64,000 nt of DNA from Calcarisporiella thermophila CBS 279.70. Taxonomy: Eukaryota > Calcarisporiellomycota. The notes beneath the pieces were generated by a model that did no database searches, was not told the DNA's origin, and worked only from the letters and a program-made list of their open reading frames with translations. Both the position numbers and the translations under genes were made by a program. Where the stretch lies: positions 613,741 through 677,740 of the forward strand of contig NW_027192199.1 in NCBI RefSeq assembly GCF_041956535.1, read 5' to 3'. This document shows, in pieces, positions 1-11,637 of the stretch. How positions within the stretch are numbered: position 1 is the first letter of the stretch; each line of letters starts with the position of its first letter.

Positions 1-345
1 CTCATTGTGCTAGCTGGCTGGATGCATATTCTATCACCCGAGTTCCTAAGCCGCTTTCCCACTGGGAATGTAATCAATTTGCACCCGGCTTTACCCGGGC
101 AATTTGACGGCGCCAACGCCATTGGACGCGCGTTCGAGGCATTTCAAAGGGGAGAGATCAAGGAGACGGGTGTGATGGTGCATCAAGTGATTGCGGAAGT
201 GGATCAGGGCGAGCCTATTCTCGTGGAGAGTGTGCCAATATTAGAGAAGGATACGCTTGAATCGTTAGAAGAGCGGATTCATGCGGTAGAGCACAGACTT
301 ATTGTGCAGGGTACAAAAAAATTCTTGGAGAGGGCAAATAGGTGA
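1..345 (+). CDS. ADE8: Phosphoribosylglycinamide formyltransferase, C-terminal part (5' cut by window edge)
   Basis: GAR transformylase moves a formyl group from 10-formyl-tetrahydrofolate to GAR, the third step of purine synthesis, in the cytosol. The frame is open from base 1 and encodes the last 114 residues up to TGA at 343-345. The catalytic Asn and His are visible in INLHPALPG (N26 and H28 of the fragment), followed by the conserved Asp in EVDQGEPI (D68), the third catalytic residue of this family. The HPALPG spelling and the stand-alone C-terminus fit yeast Ade8 rather than the trifunctional animal enzyme. No intron is seen in this part. The N-terminal half lies outside the window. Identification is firm. 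Confidence 0.93.
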   Translation, partial: LIVLAGWMHILSPEFLSRFPTGNVINLHPALPGQFDGANAIGRAFEAFQRGEIKETGVMVHQVIAEVDQGEPILVESVPILEKDTLESLEERIHAVEHRLIVQGTKKFLERANR

Positions 346-2222
346 TCCATTGTTTTTTCTTCCTGTGAGTTGATCACGCCCTGGTATATGTTTTTCCTTA
401 CTTCTCTCGCCTCCTTTTCTTCCACTTCTTCTTTCACTCGTATTGTTTGTTTGTTTTTTTTTTGTTAATATGAGCGTTTTCTGCTTCAGCATCTCTTGGC
501 TTATATGAACCTTAAACATTAAATCCAGGGATTACGCGATTTTTGCGATGTAACCCCAGTGCTTTGGAATTAAACGCAAGCTTAAAAAGTTCCACGCGAA
601 AGGCTCCATCTATTACTCGTCCTCCTTAATGGTACAACCCTGAAATGCCTTTGGGGAGAGGGGGAGGAAAGGGGGGATTGCGTGGGAATATGTGAGTGTA
701 CCGATATATTCGGCTCAACATTCTTCATTCATTCTATTGACAGAGACGGGGATCGAGGACGGCCGTCGAGTACCGAAAAAATCCGAATACAGTAAATAAT
801 TCAGGAAACGTGGGATATTCAAAATATGCCAAATAGCGGCCCCAGCTGACATCATTGACAAATCTAAACAGAGAACGGCGATAATCATTCCCTTTTTATT
901 TCTATTTACAGGAGTTTCCTGCACATTTATTCATATCGGCGTAGGTAATTCAAGCCAACTCTGGCTCCTCGCCGCCTATTCTCAATCAACTTGGAATTCC
1001 ATCCACTCCGCGGAGCTAATGGAAGTGTTCGAACTCTATCCCCCCCTCCTCCCCTCCCTCCCCTCCCTCCTCTCCTCGTCGCCCAAAGGTTTAATTTTTT
1101 CTATGGCCCAAAAGTTCACACCCATTTAGAGTTTTTTATTCGGTGTGAGACGGAAAGAGAGAATCTAATTTTCCATTGCACCTTTCAGAGGCGATGCGAG
1201 AATCTGGCATTGATTACACTATTCAAGCATCATCTGTGGGGATTGATTTCACTATCAAACACCGCATGAAGCAGGACCTAACTAATGTTATTATTAAGCT
1301 GGATTGGAAGGAGTTTTAGCACCACCAAATCTTAACGCTGCTTAGCTTCCACTTGCCTTTTGTTATCCAGCTCCTCGGACCTTGTGGTCACAAATAAAGA
1401 AGGAAAAGGAAACCCTGGCAATATACCTTGTTTTGCCGAGGAGACAAGATTCTATATGAGCACTCGAGCGCCAAATCGATACATCTGGATTGCATTGTCT
1501 CCTTGAAAACTGGCGTCCACGGCCAAAGTGAGGCCGCAAAGCTGGGGCCACTAAGCTCGAAATGCTTGGAGAGGTCGATGAGCCTCGCTTTGGCCCAAGC
1601 GTTTGGGCGTCTAAGGGGCATCGAAGAGTCCTCGCGACAGAGATGCTAGCATTCTTTCAGTAAAGTAGTCCCTGTCGAATGGTAGGGCTCTTCTTTCGCA
1701 TCCATTAATTATAAACCTAAAAGTCATGAGTTGCAATAAACGCTTTTCCAAATTGGAAAGCCGCAGCGGAAAGAGGAATGGCGAGAGGAGGAGGTGAGTA
1801 AGATCAAGGTTTATAACGCAAAACTTTGTGCTTTTTTTTTCCTCCAAGACTAGAGTCCGACCAACCCTGCCAGCCGTGGTGGTGGTTTGTCGCCTTATCT
1901 AAATTAAAGCGTAACCACTCCATCACGGGCGACATACGTCCCCACCCCAGCCCGCTGGCGTTATCCGCATGAAGGCTGTCGCCGCTAGCTAGCCGCAGGG
2001 CGCGCCATCGGGGAGCGCGGGAGGGAGCCAACTCTGCAAACCTATTCTGGAGGTTACATCACATAATCCCCCATTATTTGAAACATGGTCATAGCCTAAC
2101 CGTGGTGTGGAGTGAGAAAAATAATGCCGAAATCGTAAACCTGGAAATGCAAAGTATGAAAAATTAGTATCCCTCATTGGCCGCAGATGGAAGAGTGGTC
2201 CGTGTCGTCAATTTGAACGCAG
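346..2222. other. Intergenic, no gene recognised
   Basis: Downstream of ADE8. Only short ORFs without family resemblance, a pyrimidine-rich stretch near 1040-1075 and several A/T runs. No convincing tRNA or rRNA was seen. The far end is the upstream region of the small zinc-finger ORF. Confidence 0.5.
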
Positions 2223-2232
2223 TATATAAATA
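2223..2232 (+). promoter_or_regulatory. TATA-box-like element
   Basis: TATATAAATA lies about 120 bases before the ATG of the zinc-finger microprotein. If used, transcription would begin near 2255-2265, leaving an 85-95 base leader that ends in a pyrimidine run just before the ATG. It also makes the earlier in-frame ATG at 2234 an unlikely start, since that would sit at the TATA box. Confidence 0.4.
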
Positions 2233-2350
2233 GATGGCCTCGCAACCGTCTTTTTTTTTTTTTACGAATCCTATCATTCCCCATATATTGCGTAGTGCCT
2301 TCCCACCGTTGTTATTAATTCCACCGAAAGGATATCGCCTCTCTTCTCTC

Positions 2351-2440
2351 ATGTCTTACTACAAGTGCGAGTACTGCCTTTGTCACTTCCACGATGAGGA
2401 GCAGCTTCGCTATCATATGCGCACCATCCATCTCCGATAG
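2351..2440 (+). CDS. Possible 29-residue single C2H2 zinc-finger microprotein
   Basis: An ATG-to-TAG ORF of 30 codons that is almost nothing but one classical C2H2 finger. C6 and C9 are followed by F13 and L19 at canonical spacing, then H22 and H27 (C-x2-C-x12-H-x4-H), with the usual aromatic-Lys before the first Cys. A TATA-like element lies 120 bases upstream and a pyrimidine run precedes the ATG. No GT donor lies between the finger and the stop, so if the finger belongs to a longer spliced protein this must be its last exon. Single-finger peptides may bind RNA, DNA or protein; the function here is unknown. It could also be the relic of a larger zinc-finger gene. The exact finger spacing argues against chance. 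Confidence 0.45.
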   Translation: MSYYKCEYCLCHFHDEEQLRYHMRTIHLR

Positions 2441-3611
2441 TGGTTCGTCGGGAGCAGGCACGCGTAGTCAGGAGCCGCTGCACCGTCTGCCTTCTAATGC
2501 TAGCGCGCCCTTTCATCGACTTTTTCCATTTTTGAAGCATGTATTCCTCTATTTTCCACTGGAACAAATTCCTACGACCTTGGTTGTTTTACCCTTCTTC
2601 AGCTTAGCGCTGAGCACAAGCTGACAAAGTTTTCGGTTATATTGTTTCTCCTTTATTGACTTTTGGATGTATGTACATTGCCGGCTCTGTTTCGCCGGTT
2701 TGGCCTGTATCTTCTGGATAGGACATTGTTTTCCGTTTGCACACAACCGTTTGGCTAATAAAAAAGTCGGTGGCTTTCTGAAGCGCCCTTCCTCCCACCC
2801 GCCCGTGTCTTAGTGATAAAAAATCGAGACGATATATCCGGAACTCCGGGGGGAGATGAGACATAACAAAGTCGGCTATTCGACTTCCATTAAGTTTATT
2901 TATTAATTTATCTGGGACTATCCCCAATATATCTATATTTCTTTTCTGTTTTTGATTGAATGTAAGCCCACATCTTCCCTCACCCGGAACCACCCCTGCT
3001 CCTGTCCACATGGTCGGCGAACTCTAATCCCTCTTGTATTAGGTTCCGGAGCTGGCCATTGCGGTAATAGCTGGGAACCTTCCCTTCTCCCCCTCACCTC
3101 TTTCTCTCACTCACTCAAGGGTTTATCCTGGAAAATCTGGCGGTCGCTACTTTCATTGGGCCGAGTAACAACCGGTGCAAGTTAAATTGGATTTGAATAA
3201 AAAAAAGAAGTGGGATATTTATTAGCCCTACGGTACAAAGCAATTAAGAAATCAAGAAGAGCAGCCAGCTGTTTTTAGCTCATCACATTATTAGATGCAT
3301 AGCCTGGTAAGCTTTAGAGGTGTCTGTATCGACTGTGAGTGATCTACACAAGCTAAATAGAGAAACTACGTGAGTAATTCGGATTACAATACAAAATCTT
3401 AATAGCTTAAGTTTTAAGAGCCTCATCCCTCTCTTTGTTGGAATAGTGACCAATAAAAAAGCTCGAGGCTAGGTTTTTTATTTCCATGTCTCTTGTATGC
3501 TAAACATCTGCGAGCAATGAAAGATGTGGCTTAAACTGCCCATAAAGAATTTGTCAAGCGCCACTAAACACAACCACCATCTAAACCCCACCGCTGCTGC
3601 CCCATAATATT
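2441..3611. other. Intergenic, upstream of the DUF1766 gene
   Basis: About 1.2 kb without a recognisable gene. A minus-strand ORF at 2637-3011 shows no family features. Presumably holds the 3' end of the zinc-finger transcript and the promoter of the gene starting at 3612. Confidence 0.45.
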
Positions 3612-5227
3612 ATGTCTTCATATGAATTTAGCGGCGAAATAAAGCAGGTGAGTAAACTACTAGAGACCCTATCCATTAATGACACAAAAGACAAAAGGTC
3701 ACCACATTTGTCGGTTAAAACCGGCTGCCCGCCTCCTTCGAAAACATCGGAGAATTCATCAGCACTAAATACCAAGCCGCTCCCACCACTTCCAGCTCGA
3801 CGAACAAAAAATGCTGGCCAAGCTGGGCAAAGTAATCAACACCGTCGCCTGCAAGATGCTTCGGATGGTTCCCCTCGCCATAACGCTCAGGATGATTCTC
3901 GCATTAGCAATGTATCGCGGCGCCGGTCTGCGCCATCCATTGTAAAAGACATGCTTAGCGGGCTTACATCCCTAATAAAGGGCAGAGTATCTTCAAAGGT
4001 TAAAACAAGCGCGACAGGATCTTCGTGGACTCCTTTGAATCGACCGCATTCAACCCAATCCCTACCGCAAACAGCCCTACCTCTCTCCACGCCGGGTCTT
4101 TGCCCACCCAATAGCGGATATGAGAGTCAGACTCAAACCAATGTTCAACCAATTTTTCCCGCCACTATACCCATACAACAGCAAAAGCCTTCCCTGTTAC
4201 AAATTCCTGCTCCATTTCTAACAGGAACCAACGAAACCCAATACTCGAGTGCCTTGCATTCACCTTCCTCAACTCAAGTGTTGCAGCACCTGCCTCCTTT
4301 GTCCTCGACTCCCTCTACAGCCTCTTCAGTATCTACATCCAAACACTCTGCCGATTCTATTAATCAGTGCCATGGGATCAATAAAAATGGGAGGCGCTGT
4401 GGACGCCGACTAAAGCTGAATGAGGATGGCCAACCTGTGAGTGGCACTTGGTTTTGTCATCAACACCGAGACCAGACTCGTATCAGCACTATGCTGGACG
4501 TTGGAGGAATGATGCGAGTTAGAGCAGAAGGCAATACTACATCGGTTGTGATGCGGCGAAACTGTTGCTAATTTGTTCATTATTAGATTGGATTATGCCT
4601 CATCTACCGGATTTAACCAAGCGGCTACTACGAGAAGAGATGGAGAAATCCATCTCAAAATCCGATCAGCCGGGATTTATCTATGCCTATTTCCTTGTGG
4701 AAGGTAAGGTGCTCTATTCATGATAGCCTAATGGGTCTGGGACACTTTAGATAACCATTGCTTTCAACACCTCAGATCCCTCCATTGCACATCATTCCGG
4801 AACCCAGCAACATGTCTTCTTCAAGATTGGCCGAGCATCCAACCCACACCGGCGTATGCAAGAGTGGCAGAAGCAATGTCTCTTCCGTGCCTATTTGATC
4901 GAAACGATTCCGCCTACTCCCCCACCGTCGGACTCTACCGACGCTTCGCTTTCGGACCTCCCTCGGTGCAAATATGTGAAGCGTGCCGAACGTCTCATCC
5001 ACATCGAGCTCGACTCGTATCGAAGTAGCTTGACGCAGTGCTCCAACTGCCGGCGCGTGCATCGTGAATTTTTCCGCGTAGCCCGCAAAAGCCCAGCACC
5101 GCCGGCAGTGTGGCGTGTACCGGGTCAAATTGAGGCGATGGGATTCGATGCGAAGAGCTATGAGGAGGTGAGGTCGGTGATCATGAGATGGGTCTGGTTC
5201 ATTGAGGCCATATATGGAAAAGCTTAA
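3612..5227 (+). CDS. DUF1766 / T5orf172 (GIY-YIG-like) protein, Mug113-like
   Basis: Exons 3612-4479, 4587-4703 and 4776-5227 give 478 residues. The first ~230 residues are Ser/Pro/Thr-rich and probably disordered. A Cys/His cluster follows (CHGINKNGRRC ... WFCHQH), the usual lead-in of fungal DUF1766 proteins. Then comes the T5orf172 core: GFIYAYF, KIGRASNPHRRMQEW, and the Cys pair CSNC with HREFF. T5orf172 is distantly related to GIY-YIG nucleases; S. pombe mug113 is a meiotically up-regulated member of unknown role. The first donor (GTATCA at 4480) was chosen because it restores the frame into the HWIMPHLPDLTKR segment; an unspliced read would stop at 4571 and lose the core. Whether it cuts DNA is not known. 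Confidence 0.85.
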
Positions 5228-5906
5228 AGGACAGTCGAAGGAAGAGGAGGAGGAGGAGGAGGAGGAGGAAGAGGAGGGGGGTGATACAATTTGTCATAAT
5301 GTTTGATTTATCTCCTTGATTTTTCATGCTGCAGCATTACCTAAAGATTTCAGGAGAAGAATGTTGTACAGCGGCTCAACAGAGCTGGGCGTATTCGATA
5401 TCCTCTTTGTATTTCATTTTTCGGTTCATTTCTCTTTGCATTGTAAATACGCTCAAGCTTGACGACTCCTAGATATTTGCGGGTGGATTGTAATTTTATT
5501 GATCTACAAGACTCAACACGAAGGTCTCAGTTCAGTGTTCGGTCCTAATAAGTAGTGTCACCTCATACTTGTTTACCTAAGCGAGTAGGCGTTACTGGTC
5601 CATTTCAGAGATGGCAAACTTTCCCATGCTTTCTCCTTAGAGGAGGGCGATCAAGGTCGGGGCATCATCTACCTGAATGATACAGACTTTTTATTTGTAT
5701 AGTAGAACATACGGTAAACTCGATTAAATAAACTTCTATTTTTCAAATAAATAACGGGAGGTGGAGCAAATTAATGGCAATACATAAACAAAGAAAAAAA
5801 AATGGGGGGGGGGGGGGGAATTTAGAGGAAGGCAGGGTGAAATCTGCAGAGATATATCGGAGAGTATATAAGAAGAATAGCGGTGGTTGGGTTACGGCAA
5901 CTGGAT
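5228..5906. other. Convergent 3' region with a purine microsatellite
   Basis: Between the stops of the DUF1766 gene (+) and the amidase (-). Holds a GAG/GAA trinucleotide tract at about 5241-5280 and a G run near 5806-5818. No gene is seen. Confidence 0.5.
5241..5280. repeat. (GAG/GAA)n microsatellite
   Basis: Purine-only trinucleotide tract in the 3' flank of the DUF1766 gene. Low-complexity DNA, no coding role seen. Confidence 0.8.
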
Positions 5907-8027
5907 TTAGTTGTGAAGCACCGGAGGCTTACGAGCCTTGGTGGCCTGCTCAAAGGCATAGGCAGCCTTGATAAGCTGGGATTCGCTGTAGGCACGGCCG
6001 ATGAAGCCAAGGGCGAATGGAACGCCGTTAGCGTCGAATCCAATGGGGACCGTGATCATGGGGTATCTATTGAAAACAAATATCCAGCAAGGGGGGTAAG
6101 ACGGGGTCTGAAATGGCCGAGAGAGGAGGCCTCCCTATATAAAATGCAACGCAAAACACCTACCCAGCCATTGCCATGGGTTGTGGAGGGAAGAAGGCCC
6201 AGTTGACGGGCACCACCAACAGATCGAGGTTATCCTTGTTCATGGCGGCGTCAATGCCCTGTTCTCCGCCGAGCTTGCGGTCGAGGGCAAGCTGCTCCTT
6301 GTACTTGGGATCGTCGAGGCCGGTGGTGTTCTGGGCGGCCAAGAACACATCCTGCCCGAAGAACTGCATCTCTTTGTCGGCGTTGCGGTTGTTGAAGTCG
6401 ATCAGATCCTGCATCGTCTTCATTGGGCATTCCTTGGGCAGGGTGGCAAGATAAGCATTGATGTCGTGCTTGTAGTCGGTGAGGAGCACATCATATTCGG
6501 GGGAGCCCGCTTTGAAGCCTTTGGACACGATTTCCTGGGAGGTGGGGATGGGGGCGGGATCAACCACGGTGGCGCCGAGCTCTGCAATCTTCTTGATGGC
6601 ATTCTCCATGGCATCCTTGTCGGCCTGGTTGTTCAAAATGGCGAACCAGAACTCCCGCTGGGGAACACCGATGCGCATCCCCTTGAGGCCATCTTTGTCG
6701 AGAGCAGCGGTGTACTTCTCACGTTGGAGGCTCGGAGGAGGGGGGGGCATGTTGGTGAGGGTATCCTTGGAATCCAGTCCAGCAATGACCTCAAGCACTG
6801 CAGCAGCATCAGCAACACTGCGGGCAAGAGGACCAACGGTGTCTTGAGTATGCGAAATCCTAAATCACCAACAATAAAACATCAATCTCTGTCTTTGCTG
6901 CTTTTTTTCGCTGTGGCCTGAAAGAGGCGACCGGGTTTTCTCGAAAACACTTACGGGATCACAAGGTCACGAGAGGTGAGACCCACGGTGGGGCGGAGAC
7001 CGACCAAAGCATGAATGGAGGCGGGCGCAACGATAGAAGCGTCGGTATCACTGCCCAAAGCAACAGTAATGAAGTTGGCGGCGACCGACACAGCCGAGCC
7101 TCCACTAGAGCCGCTTGGAGAGGTGGAAGTGTTGTAAGCGTTGGCCGTCTGTCCACAGCGGCCGCTGAATCCATCAGAATCATGATACCGTGCCAAAGTG
7201 CCATTCAAAGTACGGAAATTGGCCCATTCGCTCATGCATGCCTTGCCGAAGATGATGGCACCAGCCTCACGAAGCTTCTGGGCGAGGGTCGAGTCCCTAG
7301 TGGGTTTGCAGTTGTCATCCCAGAGGGAAAGCGAACCTGCAGTGTTGCGGAGATGTTAACATTCGCCAGCCTTCCTTTACAGGCGGTCAATCAAGACATA
7401 CCTGCGGTGTTGTACATCTTGTCGCCCGTCGCGATGTTGTCTTTGAGAAGAATGGGGATACCATGCATGGGGCCACGGGTCTTGTTTTCCTTGCGTTCAT
7501 TATCAAGCGCATCGGCAATTTGGAAGAGGTCGGGGTTCAGCTCTTGAACGCCCCTATAGGTATTGTCGAATTCCTAAAAGCAACACGGGCTGAGCGACCC
7601 GAGCACAAGAGCCTCAAAAAAGTACAGCCATGGGCTGGCCATGTGCTACTTACATTAATGCGCTTTACGTACCACGCAACGAGCTGGCGAGAAGTGATGG
7701 TCCCAGCGTTCAAGGCCGCCTGAATAAAGAAATAATTAATTAATCCGATAATGAATACCGACGCGTGTGGGTTGGGACCAAAGAAGAATAAAAAGAGCAA
7801 AATAAAGCTTTGGCAACCAAACCAGCGGCAGGCCATACCTGAAGTTCTGCAATGGAGGTCTCCTCAAACTTGAAGTCGGGGAGCTTCTGGTCCTGGGCCT
7901 CCTTCACAAGGGCATCGGTGTAGGCCTTTTGAGCGTTGATTTTGGCATCGAAATTCTCAGCGGCAACAAGGCTGCCGGAGAGGACCATGCACGAGAGGGT
8001 GATGAGGAAAAGCTTTATTGACCGCAT
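5907..8027 (-). CDS. Secreted amidase-signature (AS) family amidase
   Basis: Exons, from the start: 7839-8027, 7654-7719, 7402-7573, 6955-7336, 6164-6859, 5907-6066; 554 residues. A signal peptide (LFLITLSCMVLSGSLVAA) predicts secretion. AS enzymes hydrolyse amides with a Ser-cisSer-Lys triad: Lys129 in GIPILLKDNI, cis-Ser219 in GSSGGS and nucleophile Ser243 are all present. The loop before the nucleophile reads SDTDASI where most relatives have TDTGGSI, so the two glycines of the oxyanion hole are Asp-Ala; fungal paralogues with TDG exist. VGLRPTVGLTSRD and YPMITVPIGF match fungal extracellular amidases. All five introns keep frame. The substrate is unknown; the enzyme may free ammonia from amides outside the cell. 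Confidence 0.92.
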
Positions 8028-9040
8028 AGTGGGGTTGTGATAGTGGGGAGAGGGAAAAGCGAGGAAAGGTGCTTGGAACCGGGGAAGTAGAAGGGGAGAG
8101 ACAAGGAAAAAAAAAAAAAGAAAAGTCGTGGCAAAGGGTTAGCATATTTATCTCGCCTATACTACAGAATAAGTAGGATGTTTCGAACGAATCAATCCAG
8201 CAAGTCTATTACACAAGAATACGAACCGGTCGGTCTGATTAAAATTCTCCACCTATTTTTTCCCAGGTACGCCGGTGGGATTCCCCTGGCAAGTCAGTTG
8301 CCGCGACAGCAGAGTCTTTTTTCGCTTATTCTCCCTGCGGATAGTATATTTGAACAATAAGTTTGTACTCCTCTGTATGCCGCACCAAGGTTCGGCCGAG
8401 CCAAGCGGTTAAGCCTGTTTTGTCCTTGGTCATTTTAGCGATGCGTTCGGTTGTGTTTGTCTGGATGTCAGGGAGAGCGCACAGTACCGAGGCCAAGGCC
8501 TGGCCCAAGTCTGTGCCTCGAAAGGCCCCTCACACCTTACTCTCCTCGCCCCTGTGTCCATTAGGGGGGTTTCGGATGGTTTAAGAAGGGGGAGACCGGG
8601 CGGCGTCCGAACGGCGCGTCCCATAGGTGCTTGTTTGATTGACGTAGCGCGAGGGAAATGAAAGTGAGCAGGCTGAAACGTTTCTGAAACGCGCGATGAA
8701 TCTTGCCTAAACTCTAATCTTATCATGCGAGAGCAAGGTAAGGTTTGCTGCCTTCTTTTCCCGCTGTCCTCGGGCGGTGCTAGGGCTATTTAGGAGTATA
8801 CGCTCGCTAAATAGATCACCAGCCATTTTTCGGACACAAAAACCAATTCAAACTCCACGAAGCCTTCGAAGAGGATGAGCAAAACGGGGCAAAATGGCTT
8901 GATTCCAAAGAGAATGTTTATTCTGCTTCTCCCTCGCTCCTTTCTTTCCTTTTCGCTTCCCCAACTGCATCTCTCTCGACGTCGCCCTCTCGCCCTCCTT
9001 CCCCTCCGTCTCCTCTCCCTCTTCACAGCAACCTACTACC
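8028..9040. other. Divergent promoter region, amidase / receptor
   Basis: About 1 kb between the starts of the amidase (-) and the seven-transmembrane receptor (+). Pyrimidine-rich just before 9041 (8935-9030), as expected for a leader or promoter. No gene is seen. Confidence 0.5.
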
Positions 9041-10815
9041 ATGGGCTCTCGTGCTGTGGAACTGCTCAAGCGGTTCGCCGACAAAGCCAGCGAGGATGAG
9101 AACATCCCCAACATGTTGATCGATGACCCGGCCGTGAATAGTCTGGCGGTGGGCATCAACGGTAAGTGGCGACGGATCGCTCTGCCATTGTGAAAGCGTG
9201 CTCACCTTTAGCTGCTCTTGATTTTGCCTCGGCCAGTCTGGGGAAATGCCCTGTCCATCATCGGAGGGTCGCTTGTCGTCCTTATCACCCTTGGGCTCTG
9301 GCTCTACGACCGGCGGCTGGTGGACCGCATTAGCCTTCGTCTCAATGTGGCAATATCGCTAGTAGATAGTCAGTCTCTTTTCTAATAGCCTGCTTGCCCT
9401 CTTCACAGGTTCTAATCAACCTCTCCCCTCTGCACCCTTCTCTTTCTCCTCTCTCTATCTTCAATAGTTGCAAAAGCGGCTGCCATTCTTTACTATACCT
9501 TCTATACCGTCGAGGGTTTCTGGTGCAGTTTCAATGTGTTCTTTATCGTGTTGACGACCAATCTGTACCTCTTCCTTACCACCTCCATCGCCTTCAACCT
9601 CCAGTGGGTTGTGCTGATGGAGAAGCCATATCGGCCATGGATGGAGAAATGGCTCTACTTTTTCGGCTCAATCTTCATCTCATTGGTGTTTAGTGTTCCT
9701 CCGTTCATCGCGGGAAGATATGGACTTGATAGAGCCCAGGGCTTTTGCTGGTTCGTATTTATGGCAGCAGTGCTGTTAACTTTCTGATGGGTGGCCTATT
9801 TCCTCTCTCTTGGCTGACCAAATGCGAATATGGACAGGTATCAGGATTCGTGGACGATGCCGGCAAAGATTTGGGAATGGTACTCTTGGGTTATCCCGAC
9901 CTCCATCAACATCATCTACTGCATGGTGGTGACCGGGCTCGTGGCGGCCAAAATTTACCGGAGCAATGCGCTATTGAATAAGCAAATCAGCACTGACGTC
10001 GGCACCGCTACCCCTCGCCATATCAGCTCGATTCAGCGGCGCACGCAGCTTGCTGTCAACCGAGTGTTAATTCGCATCCTTTTATATCCATTGATCCCCT
10101 TCCTGGTAAATATAGCTCTATTTTATCCACACCCTTCACCCAATTGAGCCATCGGCACGCCCTAATTAACATGCGTATCTATTTCTTTGATTCCGCGTGC
10201 CCACTGAAGACACAAACCGTGTTCATCATCAGCGAAGTCTATATCCACGTGCACAATAAGAACTTGTGGGGCCTGGTACTTGCTGGTAACCTCACGACCG
10301 ACATTCCAGGACTCTGCAATTTTATCGCTTTTCTTGTCGACCCGGCGCTCTATAATGCGCTCGACAAGATCAAAGCCGACTTAGTGGATCGCCACGGCGA
10401 CCCGTCCAAGAAGGGACTCAAGTCGGCCTTGGTGCGCACCTTCCTCGGGACCCGCAATAAACACAGAGATGTGAGTGGACTCGAATCAAACACCATCTCC
10501 ATGTCTGCGCTGGGCACTTCGCACGGTGAGCGCTGGCAGAAGATTGAGGATCCCGACGAAGAATATATGGCCGGAATGAAGACGGATAAAGACACGGTAA
10601 GCCCAATGTCCTACTCTTCGCAAGTGGTATGAGCATTTTCTCATCTTCAATGGATACAGGCCCATATGATCACTCCTCCACAAAATGCATATCTTTCCAA
10701 TGCCGAAGAAGGGGTTCGTTATCCCAGCCCAAAACCTCACTCGGCCAGGAGCCGCGCAAGACAGGCGAAGCAAAATGAAGAAGATTTGGCACAGGAGTTT
10801 ATTGTTAAGCTTTAG
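9041..10815 (+). CDS. Seven-transmembrane receptor, cAMP-receptor (cAR)-like GPCR
   Basis: Exons 9041-9161, 9237-9368, 9468-9750, 9838-10105, 10210-10596 and 10660-10815 give 448 residues. A ~40-residue N-terminus without a cleavable signal is followed by seven hydrophobic helices at roughly residues 45-64, 77-98, 108-134, 146-167, 195-217, 255-280 and 290-315, then a ~110-residue polar tail for signalling partners. Cys in EGFWCSF before helix 3 and Cys in QGFCWYQD before helix 5 are the pair that forms the extracellular disulfide in this class. Helix 7 reads IPGLCNFIAFLVDPALY, like slime-mould cAR1 and its fungal relatives. It should work at the plasma membrane with heterotrimeric G proteins; the ligand is unknown. 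The early stop within the intron at 9751-9837 shows that splicing is needed. Confidence 0.85.
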
Positions 10816-11637
10816 TTTAATTTAAGAAAAAAAAAAAATACATATTCCCTCTGTCATTATCCGTGATCCCATTTTTTTTATCTTATGTCCTTAATTTATT
10901 TGCAATTGCTAGTTTCGTTAATCAAAAACAAATATAAGACTACACTTCATTTCCTATTACATCCTCGCTTTCCGCGGCCATATTCACTCTTCCTAAAAGC
11001 GAATATACACCCTCGAGTAATGTTGCCAGTGTGCTCTAAATACTTTCGTGACGAATCGAGAGAGGAGAGGGAGGAAGAGGCTGTTAATGAGAGGGGGGCG
11101 CCTTGTACCGTGTGACACCTGTTTGTCAAAGACAAGCTTAGAAGGGACGGTTTGCTATATTCATTCTATACGGCGGCGATTCGCACACGATTTTCACCGA
11201 AGGGAACACAAGAGTCCAGTAATTTTTATCCGGAGCTCCCTTTGATCGATTCCGCGACAAGAATAGGCCTGGCTGACCTCGAGCACCCTTTCCAAGTAGG
11301 ACGGTGTGCTCGTGCACGCTTGCACACAACTAAGGTTCTACTCAGGAGATTATCTAGGATGGGCAAGCTGCACACAAGATTGTGCGCGGCTCCCAAGCCT
11401 GAGGAAAGATTAGCTTCGATTTCATACGCCGCGCGTCGCGGTCGCGGGTACATGGTTGCTCCTAGCACCTGCCAATGGAGGAAAAAATAAATGCTAAATT
11501 CAGCCGCAAGGCACCATGCCGTGTAGGAGCCCATGGAAGCCTCTTCAAAGATAAGCTACTCGCTATAAGGTTGGCAGTCCGGCGACGCTTTCATTCGGCC
11601 TCTTGCTGTTGCTCAAGCGGCCGAAACCTAGGCACGT

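Noticed and set aside
6181-6921. 246-codon plus-strand ORF
   Set aside because: Antisense shadow of the amidase exons; Gly/Val-rich artefact of codon bias.
8390-8435. tRNA D-arm-like GCCGAGCCAAGCGGTTAAGCC
   Set aside because: No matching GGTTCGANTCC box or closing acceptor stem within 100 bases on either strand.
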